Below, one piece after another: positions 11,474 through 22,290 of a stretch of DNA of 64,000 nucleotides. Both the position numbers and the translations under genes were made by a program. The stretch covers positions 37,904,256-37,968,255 of the forward strand of contig CM060108.1 of assembly GCA_030522415.1 (NCBI GenBank), read 5' to 3'. Under the pieces are notes generated by a model, which made no database searches, was not told the DNA's origin, and saw nothing but the letters and a program-made list of their open reading frames with translations. Source of the DNA: Channallabes apus (Eukaryota > Chordata > Actinopteri > Siluriformes > Clariidae). How positions within the stretch are numbered: the first letter of the stretch is position 1; every line of letters begins with the position of its first letter.

Positions 11474-11824
11474 TGCCCCTGAGTGGCGCAGTGGTTAAGC
11501 ACTCGCCCTATCATCCGGAGATTGCTAGTTTGATTCCAGGGTGATGCTGTAGCCTCTAACAGCCGAGGGCCTCTTATAGAGCTGATTGGTCGAGCTCTCT
11601 CAGCGGGGTGGGATGGGAGGCACTTAGCGCTCTCACATTAATAACAGCTCTATAGGTTGTCTGTGAACTCACGCAAGCGGAAGGAGCAGATAGTGCTGTC
11701 ATCCGAGTGTGTTACATCGCCCTCAACGGTACATGATCGAACAGTTCGAAAATATGCGGTCGGCTGGCGTCACGTGGGCCAGAGGAAACACGTGATAGTC
11801 TTTGCCCTTCCCTGGTTTTAGTAC

Positions 11825-11825
<1 letters not shown>
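11474..11825 (+). mobile_element. tRNA-derived SINE
   Basis: Starts GCCCCTGAGTGGCGCAGTGG with a good RNA polymerase III A box (TGGCGCAGTGG) and a degenerate B box (AGTTTGATTCC) about 40 nt on. A conserved fish SINE body follows (GGCTGGCGTCACGTG...GAAACACGTG). It ends in the GT microsatellite. Confidence 0.75.

Positions 11826-11828
<3 letters not shown>

Positions 11829-11891
<63 letters not shown>
11829..11891 (+). repeat. (GT)n microsatellite
   Basis: About 31 uninterrupted GT units after the SINE tail. Confidence 0.95.
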
Positions 11892-11892
<1 letters not shown>

Positions 11893-12377
11893 TAGCTACA
11901 GTATACACAGTGAATTCAAAACCCGTTTTACTTAAGGGTGGCGTTTATGTACAATGTAAGTTTTACAGAGTTGTAAAATATGTTTTTGAGGGGAAAAAAT
12001 ATTTCAAGAAACACAAGACAAATGGTTTACAACAAAAACAGAAATGTTTCAGAAGGACGCATGACTTAACTACTGTACCTAGCAGATCTTTCAAAATGAG
12101 AGCACCTGAGAGCAACACAGTACTGTATATTGAATCATGCAGATACATATGAGTACAGTATGTGTCCATCTTGGAAACTTCATTTTAAATATATACATAT
12201 TACAGGATTTTTTTTTAAAGACAGCCCTGATTGTTATTGTCTTGATCAATGTACTGTATCTACTGTTAGTTATACTGTAGTAAACCTAATGAAATGTTAA
12301 AATTAGATATGTCACTATTAAAAATAGTGATATACTGTACAGTATTTGCCAGGCTTTTTTCTTCTACAATACAAAGC

Positions 12378-12605
12378 ATTAAAAGTGGTTGGTCCAGAAG
12401 CTCCTCATGTTTGCATGTCCCCATGTAGCTCGTGAAATTCTGCCTTGCTTTCTGAAACCCAACAACAACACTGTTTTCACAACAATTGAAGTTTTTAATC
12501 TATATGTAGTGGATTCATTAGTGGATCTCTATTGGGATTATGAAGACAGAAATGAAAAGCAGGCTCAGTTCTACATTGGAAGAACATCACTGTTTAAGAC
12601 AACAC
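12378..12605 (+). pseudogene. Decayed BTN-like IgV exon
   Basis: Runs parallel to the IgV exon at 27298-27560. Shared blocks are tttggtccag-agctcctc, ctgccttgctttctgaaaccc, gacagaaatgaaaagca and ctacattggaagaacatcactgtt. The acceptor AG position and reading frame are lost, and the central WFKLESG-type segment is replaced or deleted, so it cannot act as an exon. It is an older paralogous copy of the same gene family, lying 15 kb upstream of the live exon with transposons between. About 75-80% identity in matching blocks by eye. Confidence 0.82.
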
Positions 12606-13560
12606 TTTTTCGAGTAAACAAGGTTAAACAACGTAGCGTAAACAAGGTGTAAGATACTTAACCTTACAAAATTGTATTTCTTTCTGTTAATAAGTTAGGC
12701 AGAGATTTCAGCCATACAGAAAGACAGACAGACATGTACATGGGCTTCAACCTGAAATAATATCAATGATTATATTTAAGCTGATTTGCTCATTTTAGCT
12801 TTAACCTTTTAACAATTTTTACAAACTCTTTTCCTGTCAATGACGGGTACTTCAGCTAGTTAGTAAATAAGTTGGTCTATGCAGCTCCTTAGGCCCCCAT
12901 TCCACTAAGCTGAATTAGCTACAGACCTCTCCCGATGTCTCCCGATTTAAAATCAACTCTGAAGTCCTTGCAGTCTCTACAAGTTGGTTAATTTTTCAAG
13001 CACAGCGACCCCAATGGAAACAAATTCGTAAGGATATGAAAACGGCTCTAATAACCGGCCGTTAAGGAATTTAAGGATGTTCTTAGGAATTGAAGAAAGA
13101 CACACACGAAGCTCTTCCTCAACAGCTCTTAGTCTCTCTGTTTTTAGTTTTTATAGCTTTCAGGGTTGAGAAGCTCCATCACTAATACTCCTATCTCACC
13201 TGTGCGGTTTCGCGCGGTGGCCGTAAGTACAGTTCATTATGATTCACCGCGAGTTTTTGGCGCTGTGAGTACGTTTCCATCTTTCCGTACGAAAAATATT
13301 TTGACGGCCCTCGCGGAAGTTTGCGGACCTGCAGAACCTCGCTCAAATAACTCAAATAATTAAAATGTAAACATAAGTCACAATGAACACTTAACAATTA
13401 TCTTTTAACATTTAAGGTGCAAAATTAAAAGAAAATGTAAGAAATGCTTAATAAAGTGTAATAAAATAGTGCAATATGTTTATTATATCAGATGCCTTTA
13501 GAGAAAACTACAACAAAAATATATTGTTGTAATATATTTGAGTTTGATGTTAATTCACTG
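12606..13560. other. No recognisable gene
   Basis: AT-rich sequence with a GC-richer island (13140-13340). No convincing coding frame or paired ends. It may be further transposon debris. Confidence 0.35.
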
Positions 13561-14076
13561 GCGGGCCACCAGGGGGCAATACCGCGCTGTATACTATATG
13601 TGTCGTGTGGAATGAATGCAGTAAAAGAAGAATACAGTTTTTCTCCTGCCTGTTTCTTTTCCTCTGGTTGTCTCACACAAAAAGCAAGTAATATTATAGA
13701 TGTTAGTTGTGCATATTGATGCAAACATAACAATTGTCATACCAAAGAATAAACTACTCGCCAATGTGGCTAGTGAGACTAAAATTATTACCCGACACAG
13801 CCGAATTTTACCCGCATTTGGCTGGTGGGCGGGTGCAAATGTCAACGCCATCTTGTCTCCGTTTATGCTTCCTGAATCGCGACCGTACTACTTCCGGGTC
13901 CTAGAGCCGGTCGTGGAGCGAGTGCGCATGACGGCAACCAAACTAGCTTCGCGACCTCTGTTTTCTTCCGACAGAGAATAAAAAATATCGAACGTTCTAT
14001 CCAACACATTTTTTATTGATATCGATCACGTGTCTATCGTGAAACATATCGTTATCGTTTTATCGCCCAGGCCTAA
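13561..14076. mobile_element. hAT-like non-autonomous element, one end
   Basis: Ends ATATCGTTATCG...TTTATCGCCCAGGCCTA, the style of fish hAT ends ('TAGGCCTGGGCGATA' on the minus strand). The inner segment around 13880-13930 (TTCCGGGTCCTAG...GGAGCGAGTG) is related to the body of the hAT element at 18.7-20.7 kb. The left boundary was not found. Confidence 0.5.
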
Positions 14077-14714
14077 TCTCAGTGTATTATGACAAATAAA
14101 GCTGCTCACATGGCGTGCACTTTCAAATGGCATCGTTTATTTAGTAAGTATATATTTCAGTTTAATGGCCTCCACCTGTTTTTTTCAGGGGTACTATTAG
14201 TGATTTTGTCTGCTTTGCAAAAGTTTCCACTCTTTATTGAGTAAAATAATCAAAGTGAAAATGCCCGTGATGTGAGCATGTTTATTTCAGTCATAAATTC
14301 ATGAGCACATTCCAGCTATTAGTGGTCAAATAATTATGCTGGACACAGACAGCAAAAAAAGCATGATGATCATTATTTGAATAATTAAAAGGCCTGAAGA
14401 GCCTTGTGTGTGTGTGTGGGTAGGGGGTCTCCAACAAAGGCGAGAACGTTTTATGGACATATGTTTTCTGGGTTGCTACAGTATCATTTCATTTACAAAA
14501 CCACTTGCAAAGAGAAAAAAAGGGATTTGCAAAGCTGGCTGTACTTTGTTCTCTCCAAGTGAAGAAAAGTAATATTTGCCTAATATTTGCCTTATTACCA
14601 CACATTTTAATCATGTGGCACTTTTAATATTCATAAGACACTCAAAGGCTAATAAACATGATTAAGAGAAAATTGCAGACCCTTGCGGGCATGAAAGAGA
14701 GATTCACAATCATA
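14077..14714. other. Unassigned spacer
   Basis: AT-rich DNA with a short GT run near 14407. No gene or repeat ends identified. Confidence 0.35.
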
Positions 14715-14788
14715 CATGCAACTAGGGTTGTTCCGATTCCGATACTGGTATCGGAAATGCTGCCGATACCACAAAAAAAGTATACTTA

Positions 14789-15024
14789 GGGGCAGTGGTG
14801 GCTCAGAGGACTAAGGCACTGAGCTACCGACCGGAATATCGGCGGTTCGATCCCCAGCTCCACGAGGTTGCCACTGTTGGGCCCTTGAGCGAGGCCCTTA
14901 ACCCTATCTGCTCCAGGGGCGCTGTATCATGGCTGACCCTGCGCTCTGACCCCAGTTACGCTGGGATATGCGAAGAAGGAATTTCACTATGCTGTAATGT
15001 CTATGTGACAAATAAAGGCTTAAC
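14789..15024 (+). mobile_element. tRNA-derived SINE inside the hAT element
   Basis: A box TGGCTCAGAGG and perfect B box GGTTCGATCCC, then a body ending TGTGACAAATAAAGGCTTAA. It is inserted in the hAT element at 14723-15908, so it is younger than that element. Confidence 0.8.
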
Positions 15025-15144
15025 TTAAAAAAAGCTGGCATCGGAATCGGCGAGTACTTGAGTCCACGTACCGATCCGATACCATTTTCCTAAACATAAC
15101 CTATTTATGCCCGCTAGCTTTGCTAGCTTAGCTTACTTACAGAG

Positions 15145-15658
15145 TGTCACGACGTGCGCCTGTGATGGGCGTGCGCCCAAATTGATATTGCTCCTCGCTC
15201 ACTAGTTAGGCGGCCTCCCCCCCCTTTAGGTATGTGAAGGAACAGGGCCGCAGAATCAGGCAACAGCCCATGAGCTATCGGCGCTATAAAACACAGCGGG
15301 GAGTGTAGCTCGGGTTCTGACTGGTGGGAAGCTGGACTTTGCGACGCGGTGGATTTTATGAGAGACAGTGGCACAAGAGCGGGGCGATGTGATGCGCCCC
15401 AGAGACTTTAAAAAGGGGGGGCGCCTTTGATCTCCGCGAGAGGAGCGCATGAATGAGCTGCGCGAGCTCACGCAGCACCTTCACTTCTGCGTCGAGCCCG
15501 CCTTCGCATCCCTGCTGCCGAAGGGGAAAAGACCACAGAGAGCCTTTAACCCTTTCCTTACCCATTGTTCTAAATAAATTGCCCTTTTCCCTGTAAGACC
15601 TCGCCTCGTGTCCGTGTTTCATGGTGTCGCCCGTGCACTTAGGGTCAAACCCGTTACA
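15145..15658 (+). repeat. Probable solo LTR
   Basis: A 514-bp unit running TGTCACG...GTTACA, with a TATA box CTATAAAA (15284-15291) and an AATAAA signal (15573-15578) in the order expected of an LTR. No internal retroelement sequence is attached. I could not find a clean target duplication, so the exact ends are uncertain. Confidence 0.6.
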
Positions 15659-15687
15659 CATGGCTAGTAGTATTTTACTTAAAAAAG

Positions 15688-15689
<2 letters not shown>

Positions 15690-15753
<64 letters not shown>

Positions 15754-15790
15754 GTGTGTGTGTGTGTGTGTGTGTATATACACACACACA
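15690..15790. repeat. (AT)n/(GT)n microsatellite
   Basis: A long AT run followed by GT and CA runs, within the hAT element. Confidence 0.95.
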
Positions 15791-15916
15791 TACACACTGT
15801 ACAGATACACACCCAGGTATCGGATCGGTACTCGGTATCGGCCGATACCCTGAGCCCAAGTATCAGAATCGGTATCGGGAGGGAAAAAATGGTATCGGAA
15901 CATCTCTACATGCAAC

Positions 15917-16039
15917 ACAATTCCACTTTATATTTGGAATCTTTATATATTTTTTTGTTTTCTTCTCTTCTTCATTTGTTTCAATAATGATTCTCCTTTG
16001 ACTGCTTTCTCCATTTATTATTATTGTAATTATTCTTAT

Positions 16040-16071
<32 letters not shown>

Positions 16072-16374
16072 GTAAATATAATACATATATAGGTTTTTTT
16101 ATTATTATTAATATTGTTACCTTTGCATTTTTGCTTTCCTTCTGTAGTAGTTTTCATAGCTAGCATCACTTTGTTTGACTGCACAGTTAAATGCGTGTAT
16201 GTATTTTTAATCTCTTTATTTCTGTTTTTATTTTGTGACTTGATTCTGAGCTTTGGCAATATGAGTGTATGCTGGAGCTGTCATATGTTACACATAATAT
16301 TGTGTGTGTTTTTTAGGACTCTTTCTTAGTCAAGTGTGTTATCTCATCCCATTGCATCAGACTTTCACATGTAA
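15917..16374. other. Unassigned AT-rich spacer
   Basis: Contains an (ATA)n tract near 16048-16072. No gene seen. Confidence 0.4.
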
Positions 16375-16376
16375 TA

Positions 16377-17995
16377 CAGTGGTGTGAAAAACTATTTGCC
16401 CCCTTCCTGATTTCTTATTCTTTTGCATGTTTGTCACATTTAAATGTTTCTGCTCATGAAAAACCATTAACTATTAGTCAAAGATAACATAATTGAACAC
16501 AAAATGCAGTTTTTAAATGAAGGTTTACGTTATTAAGGGAGAAAAAAACTCCAAATCTACATGGCCCTGTGTGAAAAAGTGATTGCCCCCCTTGTTAAAA
16601 AATAACTTAACTGTGGTTTATCACACCTGAGTTAAATTTCTGTAGTCATCCCCAGGCCTGATTACTGCCACACCTGTTTCAATCAAGAAATCACTTAAAT
16701 AGGAGCTACCTGACACAGAGAAGTAGACCAAAAGCACCTCAAAAGCTAGACATCATGCCAAGATCCAAAGAAATTCAGGAACAAATGAGAACAAAAGAAA
16801 TTGAGATCTATCAGTCTGGTAAAGGTTATAAAGCCATTTCTAAAGCTTTGGGACTCCAGCGAACCACAGTGAGAGCCATTATCCACAAATGGCAAAAACA
16901 TGGAACAGTGGTGAACCTTCCCAGGAGTGGCCGGCCGACCAAAATTACCCCAAGAGCGCAGAGACAACTCATCCGAGAGGACACAAAAGACCCCAGGACA
17001 ACATCTAAAGAACTGCAGGCCTCACTTGCCTCAATTAAGGTCAGTGTTCATGACTCCACCATAAGAAAGAGACTGGGCAAAAACGGCCTGCATGGCAGAT
17101 TTCCAAGGCGCAAACCACTTTTAAGCAAAAAGAACATTAAGGCTCTTCTCAATTTTGCTAAAAAACATCTCAATGATTGCCAAGACTTTTGGGAAAATAC
17201 CTTGTGGACCAACGAGACAAAAGTTGAACTTTTTGGAAGGTGCGTGTCCCGTTACATCTGGCGTAAAAGTAACACAGCATTTCAGAAAAAGAACATCATA
17301 CCAACAGTAAAATATGGTGGTGGTAGTATGATGGTCTGGGGTTGTTTTGCTGCTTCAGGACCTGGAAGGCTTGCTGTGATAGATGGAACCATGAATTCTA
17401 CTGTCTACCAAAAAATCCTGAAGGAGAATGTCCGGCCATCTGTTCGTCAACTCAAGCTGAAGCGATCTTGGGTGCTGCAGCAGGACAATGACGCAAAACA
17501 CACCAGCAAATCCACCTCTGAATGGCTGAAGAAAAACAAAATGAAGACTTTGGAGTGGCCTAGTCAAAGTCCTGACCTGAATCCTATTGAGATGTTGTGG
17601 CATGACCTTAAAAAAGCGGTTCATGCTAGAAAACCCTCAAATAAAGCTGAATTACAACAATTCTGCAAAGATGAGTGGGCCAAAATTCCTCCAGAGCGCT
17701 GTAAAAGACTCGTTGCAAGTTATCGCAAACGCTTGATTGCAGTTATTGCTGCTAAGGGTGGCCCAACCAGTTATTAGGTTCAGGGGGCAATTACTTTTTC
17801 ACACAGGGCCATGTAGGTTTGGATTTTTTTTCTCCCTAAATATTAAAACCCCTCATTTAAAAACTGCATTTTGTGTTTACTTGTGTTATCTTTGACAAAT
17901 AGTTAAATGTGTTTGATGATCAGAAACATTTTGTGTGACAAACAAGCAAAAGAATAAGAAATCAGGAGGGGGGCAAATAGTTTTTCACACCACTG
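16377..17995 (+). mobile_element. Complete Tc1/mariner element
   Basis: A 1,619-bp element with inverted ends CAGTGGTGTGAAAAACTATT and its complement, flanked by TA target duplications (16375-16376, 17996-17997). The inverted repeats extend beyond 60 bp with inner homologous segments. It carries one full-length transposase frame. Confidence 0.95.
16755..17777 (+). CDS. Tc1-type transposase with catalytic D-to-N change
   Basis: 340 codons, the normal Tc1 length, with no stops or frame breaks. Binds the inverted repeats and cuts and pastes the element. Residues 1-110 form the paired-like helix-turn-helix DNA-binding region with a GRP motif at 59-61 (GRPTK). The catalytic core follows: LWTNETKVELFG at 150-161, QQDNDAKH at 242-249 (D244) and SPDLNPIE at 272-279 (E279), giving the D-x34-E spacing. 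The first catalytic residue, normally Asp in WTDETK or WSDETK, is Asn153 (AAC at 17211-17213), a single G-to-A change from GAC. Without that metal-binding aspartate the protein should bind DNA but not cut it. The frame is otherwise well preserved, so the loss may be recent or a sequencing difference. Confidence 0.92.
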   Translation: MPRSKEIQEQMRTKEIEIYQSGKGYKAISKALGLQRTTVRAIIHKWQKHGTVVNLPRSGRPTKITPRAQRQLIREDTKDPRTTSKELQASLASIKVSVHDSTIRKRLGKNGLHGRFPRRKPLLSKKNIKALLNFAKKHLNDCQDFWENTLWTNETKVELFGRCVSRYIWRKSNTAFQKKNIIPTVKYGGGSMMVWGCFAASGPGRLAVIDGTMNSTVYQKILKENVRPSVRQLKLKRSWVLQQDNDAKHTSKSTSEWLKKNKMKTLEWPSQSPDLNPIEMLWHDLKKAVHARKPSNKAELQQFCKDEWAKIPPERCKRLVASYRKRLIAVIAAKGGPTSY

Positions 17996-17997
17996 TA

Positions 17998-18237
17998 TAC
18001 TGTATCTTTAAATCATGTTAAATCATGACTTTGTTAAATTTGTCATGAATTTTTGGTTGCCGAATGCTGTGAAACAGGTAAGGAGATGATAAAACTGACA
18101 AGGACTCCATAAATGGGCATAAAATCAATAATAACTCAATAACGGCATTTGTGAGTCGAGACCAAGGCATTAACTAAGCATTAATATTGGGAGTGGTAAG
18201 GCAAAATTTTGGAACATGCTTCAAAAACAATGCTGAC
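17998..18237. other. Unassigned spacer
   Basis: AT-rich, no gene seen. Confidence 0.35.
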
Positions 18238-18322
18238 AAACTCCCTGTGCTCCTCCGTGTACTCCGTTTTCCTCCTACAGTTCAAAGACATGCAGATTAG
18301 GCCAACTGGCATTAAAAAAATG
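18238..18322 (+). mobile_element. Fragment of a V-SINE-like body
   Basis: The segment 'tccgttttcctcctacagttcaaagacatgcagattagg' is the diverged internal part of the SINE found complete at 23.7 kb. The right side is cut by the Tc1 insertion at the TA at 18323. Confidence 0.6.
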
Positions 18323-18528
18323 TACAGTGGCTTGCAAAAGTATTCGGCCCCCTTGAACTTTTCCACATTTTGTCACATTACAGCCACAAACATGAATCAA
18401 TTTTATTGGAATTCCACGTGAAAGACCAATACAAAGTGGTGTACACGTGAGAAGTGGAACGAAAATCATACATGATTCCAGACATTTTTTACAAATAAAT
18501 AACTGAAAAGTGGGGTGTGCGTAATTAT

Positions 18529-18680
18529 TCAGCCCCCTGAGTCAATACTTTGTAGAACCACCTTTTGTAGAACCAGTCTTTTAGGGTATGTCTCTACCAG
18601 CTTTGCACATCTAGAGACTGAAATCCTTGCCCATTCTTCTTTGCAAAACAGCTCCAGCTCAGTCAGATTAGATGGACGGT
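18529..18680 (-). pseudogene. Tc1 transposase C-terminus, detached by the hAT insertion
   Basis: Minus strand reads HRPSNLTELELFCKEEWARISVSRC..., the usual C-terminal stretch of Tc1 transposases, continuing from the break at 20757. Confidence 0.85.
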
Positions 18681-18688
18681 GTTTGTGA

Positions 18689-20382
18689 TCGAGCTGCACG
18701 ATATATCGAAAAAATATCGTTATCGCGATAATGGCATGCGCGATAACCATATCGCAAAGAGTTGCGATAAATACTTTATGTGCCAAGCATTTGTGTGTCC
18801 AAATTTGACCAATTAGATGGGCCCTTACTATGTTTATACCCGCTTATATCTTTTTTATATATATATACACATATATATACATACATATTATTTATATCTT
18901 TATACTTCATTCTGTCGCAAACTAAGCCCGGATGATCAGAAATCAGAAGACTTAGCGATTAGCCGTTAGCCTTTTGTAGCGTGGACGGTAAACCCAAACG
19001 CGGAAGCAAGCGAGTAGGCAGGATAACCACGCGAATTAGTCACAGGACTCTCACAGAAGGGGAGCAAGGGAAAAACACACATTTAACCCGCGTCCTATAA
19101 ACACACACTCAAATCAGAAAGTAAACAAACTGAACCGACATGGCGAACTCAGTGACTAAGCTCTATACGCTGGTTTGTTTACTCCTCTTATACTTCCGGG
19201 TTCGCGCCCGCATTACTTCCAGGTCCTAGTGCCGGTCGCGGAGCGAGTGTGTGTGTGTGCGTGCGTGTGTGTGTGTGATAAATAGTATTTTTTTAATTAC
19301 ATTTTTGTTTAATAATATTTATTTTTATTTAAAAAAAAAAAACAGGCAAGCCAAAGAGAATATTTTGTTTAAAAGATGCTCTTGTTTTAAGACACTATTG
19401 ATGAGTGTATGGTTACAGGTAAATAAAAAGTAATGTTTGAAAGTAATTCATATTGTGTTGGCAGGTTTATAGTAACAGCAAACCAGAAGTCAGAATATCT
19501 GCTGAGGGTTTTAAGTAGGGCTGCACGATATTAGGAAAATATGCGATATTGTTGTTGAATACTGCAATAACGATATTTCTTGCGATATAACATTTCCCTA
19601 GAGAAATGCATTTTTTTATTATTATTATTGCCTATTTTTTTATTTATTTATTTATATGTAATGATCATACTAAAATAAACAGGTAATAGATATTCGTCTG
19701 ATGTAATTAAATCTAATTCAGGCTAAAAAGAAACTATATGTCAATTAAGTTGCAAATATTTAGAATTCAAAACACTATGAATGACTTAAAACCCTCAGCA
19801 GATATTCTGACTTCTGGTTTGCTGTTATTATAAACCTGCCAACACAATATGAATTACTTTCAAACATTACTTTTTGTTTACATGTAACCATACACTCATC
19901 AATAGTGTCTTAAAACAAGAGCATCTTTTAAACAAAATATTCTCTTTGGCTTGCCTGTTTTTAAAAAAAATATATATATATATTATTAAACAAAAATAAA
20001 AAATAAAAATACTATTTGTCACACACACACGCAAGCGCACGCACGCACACACTCGCTCCGCGACCGGCACTAGGACCTGGAAGTAATGCGGGCGCGAACC
20101 CGGAAGTATAAGAGGAGTAAACAAACCAGCACATAGAGCTTAGTCACTGTGTTCACGCATGTCGGTTCAGATTGTTTACTTTATGATTCGAGTGTGTGTT
20201 TATAGGACGCGGGTCCCTTGCTCCCCTTCGGTGAGAGTCCTTAAACTAATTCACGTGGTTATCCTGCCTACTCGCTTGCTTCCGCGTTTGGGTTTACCGT
20301 CCACGCTACAAAGGGCTAACGGCTAATCGCTAAGTCTTCTGATCATCCGGGCTTAGTTTGCGACAGAATTAAGTATAAAGAT

Positions 20383-20450
<68 letters not shown>

Positions 20451-20472
20451 ATCTTTATACTTTACATCAGAC

Positions 20473-20512
<40 letters not shown>

Positions 20513-20748
20513 TTTATATCTTTATACTTTACATCATTATATCTTTTATATCTTTTACATCATTTATATCTTTATACTTTACATCAGACGAATATCTATT
20601 ACCTGTTTACTGTATTTTAGTATGATCATTACATATAAATAAATAATAAAAAATGCATTTCTCTAGGGAAATGTTATATCGCAAGAAATATCGTTATTGC
20701 AATATTCAACAACAATATCGCATATTTTCCTAATATCGTGCAGCCCTA
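18689..20748. mobile_element. hAT-type foldback element inside Tc1
   Basis: Ends TCGAGCTGCACGATAT and ATATCGTGCAGCCCTA form 16-bp inverted repeats with mismatches. They are flanked by an 8-bp duplication GTTTGTGA (18681-18688, 20749-20756), the hAT signature. The interior is a large inverted repeat: about 18905-19510 mirrors 19781-20375. A second copy of the right end (TAGGGCTGCACGATATTAGG) lies inside at 19517. No transposase frame. AT microsatellites lie at 20388-20443 and 20478-20510. Confidence 0.87.
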
Positions 20749-20756
20749 GTTTGTGA

Positions 20757-21610
20757 ACAGCAGTTTTCAGATCTTGCCACAGATTCTCGATTGGATTTAG
20801 ATCTGGACTTTGACTGGGCCATTCTAACACATGGATATGTTTTGTTTTAAACCATTCCATTGTTGCCCTGGCTTTATGTTTAGGGTCGTTGTCCTGCTGG
20901 AAGGTGAACCTCCGCCCCAGTCTCAAGTCTTTTGCAAGAGGTACAGACTCCAAGAGGTTTTCTTCCAAGATTGCCCTGTATTTGGCTCCATCCATCTTCC
21001 CATCAACTCTGACCAGCTTCCCTGTCCCTGCTGAAGAGAAGCACCCCCAGAGCATAATGCTGCCACCACCATATTTGACAGTGGGGATGGTGTGTTCAGA
21101 GTGATGTGCAGTGTTAGTTTTCCACCACACATAGCGTTTTGCATTTTGGCCAAAAAGTTAAATTTTTTGAAAAGCATCTGACCAGAGCACCTTCTTCCAC
21201 ATGTTTGCTGTGCAAACGGGACTTCTTATGGTTTTCTGTTAACAATGGCTTTCTTCTTGCCACTCTTCCATAAAGGCCAACTTTGTGCAGTGCACGACTA
21301 ATACAGTAGTTGTCCTATGGACAGATTCCCCCACCTGAGCTGTAGATCTCTGCAGCTCGTCCAGAGTCACCATGGGCCTCTTGGCTGCATTTCTGATCAG
21401 CGCTCTCCTTGTTCGGCCTGTGAGTTTAGGTGGACGGCCTTGTCTTGGTAGGTTTACAGTTGTGCCATACTCCTTCCATTTCTGAATGATCGCTTGAACA
21501 GTGCTCTGTCGGATGTTCAAGGCTTTGGAAATCTTTTTGTAGCCTAAGCCTGCTTTAAATTTCTCAATAACTTTATCCCTGACGTGTCTGGTGTGTTCTT
21601 TGGACTTCAT
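20757..21610 (-). pseudogene. Tc1 transposase N-terminal and catalytic part, disrupted
   Basis: Starts MKSKEHTRHVRDKVIEKFKAG at 21610 with an HTH and a GRPPK motif. The frame is lost after residue ~100 (about 21300) and resumes in another frame from ~21130 with [22 protein letters not shown] and [11 protein letters not shown]. The two later catalytic residues are present, but the first lies in the frame-broken stretch. The C-terminus is separated by the hAT insertion. Not functional. Confidence 0.88.
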
Positions 21611-21981
21611 GGTGTTATTGCTCCCAATATTCTCCTAGACAACCTCTGAGGCCGTCACAGAGCAGCTGTATTTGTACTGACATTAGATTACACACAGGTG
21701 CGCTCTATTTAGTCATTAGCACTCATCAGGCAATGTCTATGGGCAACTGACTGCACTCAGACCAAAGGGGGCTGAATAATTACGCACACTCCACTTTGCA
21801 GTTATTTATTTGTAAAAAATGTTTGGAATAATGTATGATTTTCGTTCCACTTCTCACGTGTACACCACTTTGTATTGGTCTTTCATGTGGAATTCCAATA
21901 CAATTGATTCATGTTTGTGGCTGTAATGTGACAAAATGTGGAAAAGTTCAAGGGGGCCGAATACTTTTGCAAGCCACTGTA

Positions 21982-22192
21982 GTTCAGTTGTACTTCAGGC
22001 CCCCTGTGACCCCTTTACGCAATAAAGCAGTATTGACGATTAGTGATTGAGTGAATATCATGCTATACAATCTGCAATACTCACATATCTGGCCTGAGAT
22101 GAAGAGAATTGTAAAGAAAAGTCTTCTGTTTCTTTCTTGAGGTTTTGTATCTGCTTCTCTTAATACATTCAGAAGAATCATAATGAAGTGAC
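21982..22192. other. Spacer before the PRY relic
   Basis: No gene seen. The last 60 bases may be a decayed start of the PRY exon but cannot be read in frame. Confidence 0.3.
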
Positions 22193-22290
22193 GTGTCAGC
22201 TGACGGAAAGATCTCTGATACACCAGAGAGATTTAAATATGTGTGCTGTGTTGTGGGAAGCAGAATTTCTATTCCTATTTTCTATTTAAT
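22193..22290 (+). pseudogene. PRY (B30.2) domain relic
   Basis: Reads SADGKISDTPERFKYVCCVV then GSRIS, which parallels the PRY start of the live SPRY exon ([20 protein letters not shown], then QRF and VVGKQSF, at 63279-63390). Several residues between K and SDTP are deleted and no SPRY sequence follows. It is a remnant of another butyrophilin-like or TRIM-like gene of this family, on the same strand as the IgV relic at 12.4 kb and the intact gene. Confidence 0.75.

Larger units (their letters stand above)
14723..15908. mobile_element. hAT non-autonomous element with nested SINE and solo LTR
   Basis: Terminal inverted repeats TAGGGTTGTTCCGAT and ATCGGAACATCTCTA match at 13 of 15 positions. 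They are flanked by a perfect 8-bp target duplication CATGCAAC (14715-14722 and 15909-15916). Sub-terminal ATCGG/CCGAT repeats are dense at both ends. No transposase is present. Confidence 0.88.
18325..21979 (-). mobile_element. Tc1/mariner element with long TIRs, split by a hAT element
   Basis: Ends CAGTGGCTTGCAAAAGTATT and its complement, with TA on both sides (18323-18324, 21980-21981). The inverted repeats run about 210 bp. Subtracting the hAT insertion (18689-20748 plus one 8-bp duplication) leaves about 1.6 kb, normal for Tc1. Confidence 0.93.

Noticed and set aside
11474..11545. Possible tRNA gene
   Set aside because: A and B boxes are present, but the cloverleaf is not closed and a SINE body follows. 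The same holds at 14789, 23735 and 45955.
11802..12152. 116-codon ORF beginning with VCVCVC
   Set aside because: Microsatellite read-through with no family features.
15141..15664. Target duplication of the solo LTR
   Set aside because: Compared bases on both sides (cagag / catgg); no convincing match.
15356..15859. 167-codon minus ORF with IYIYIY and HTHTHT runs
   Set aside because: Translation of AT and GT microsatellites plus solo-LTR sequence.
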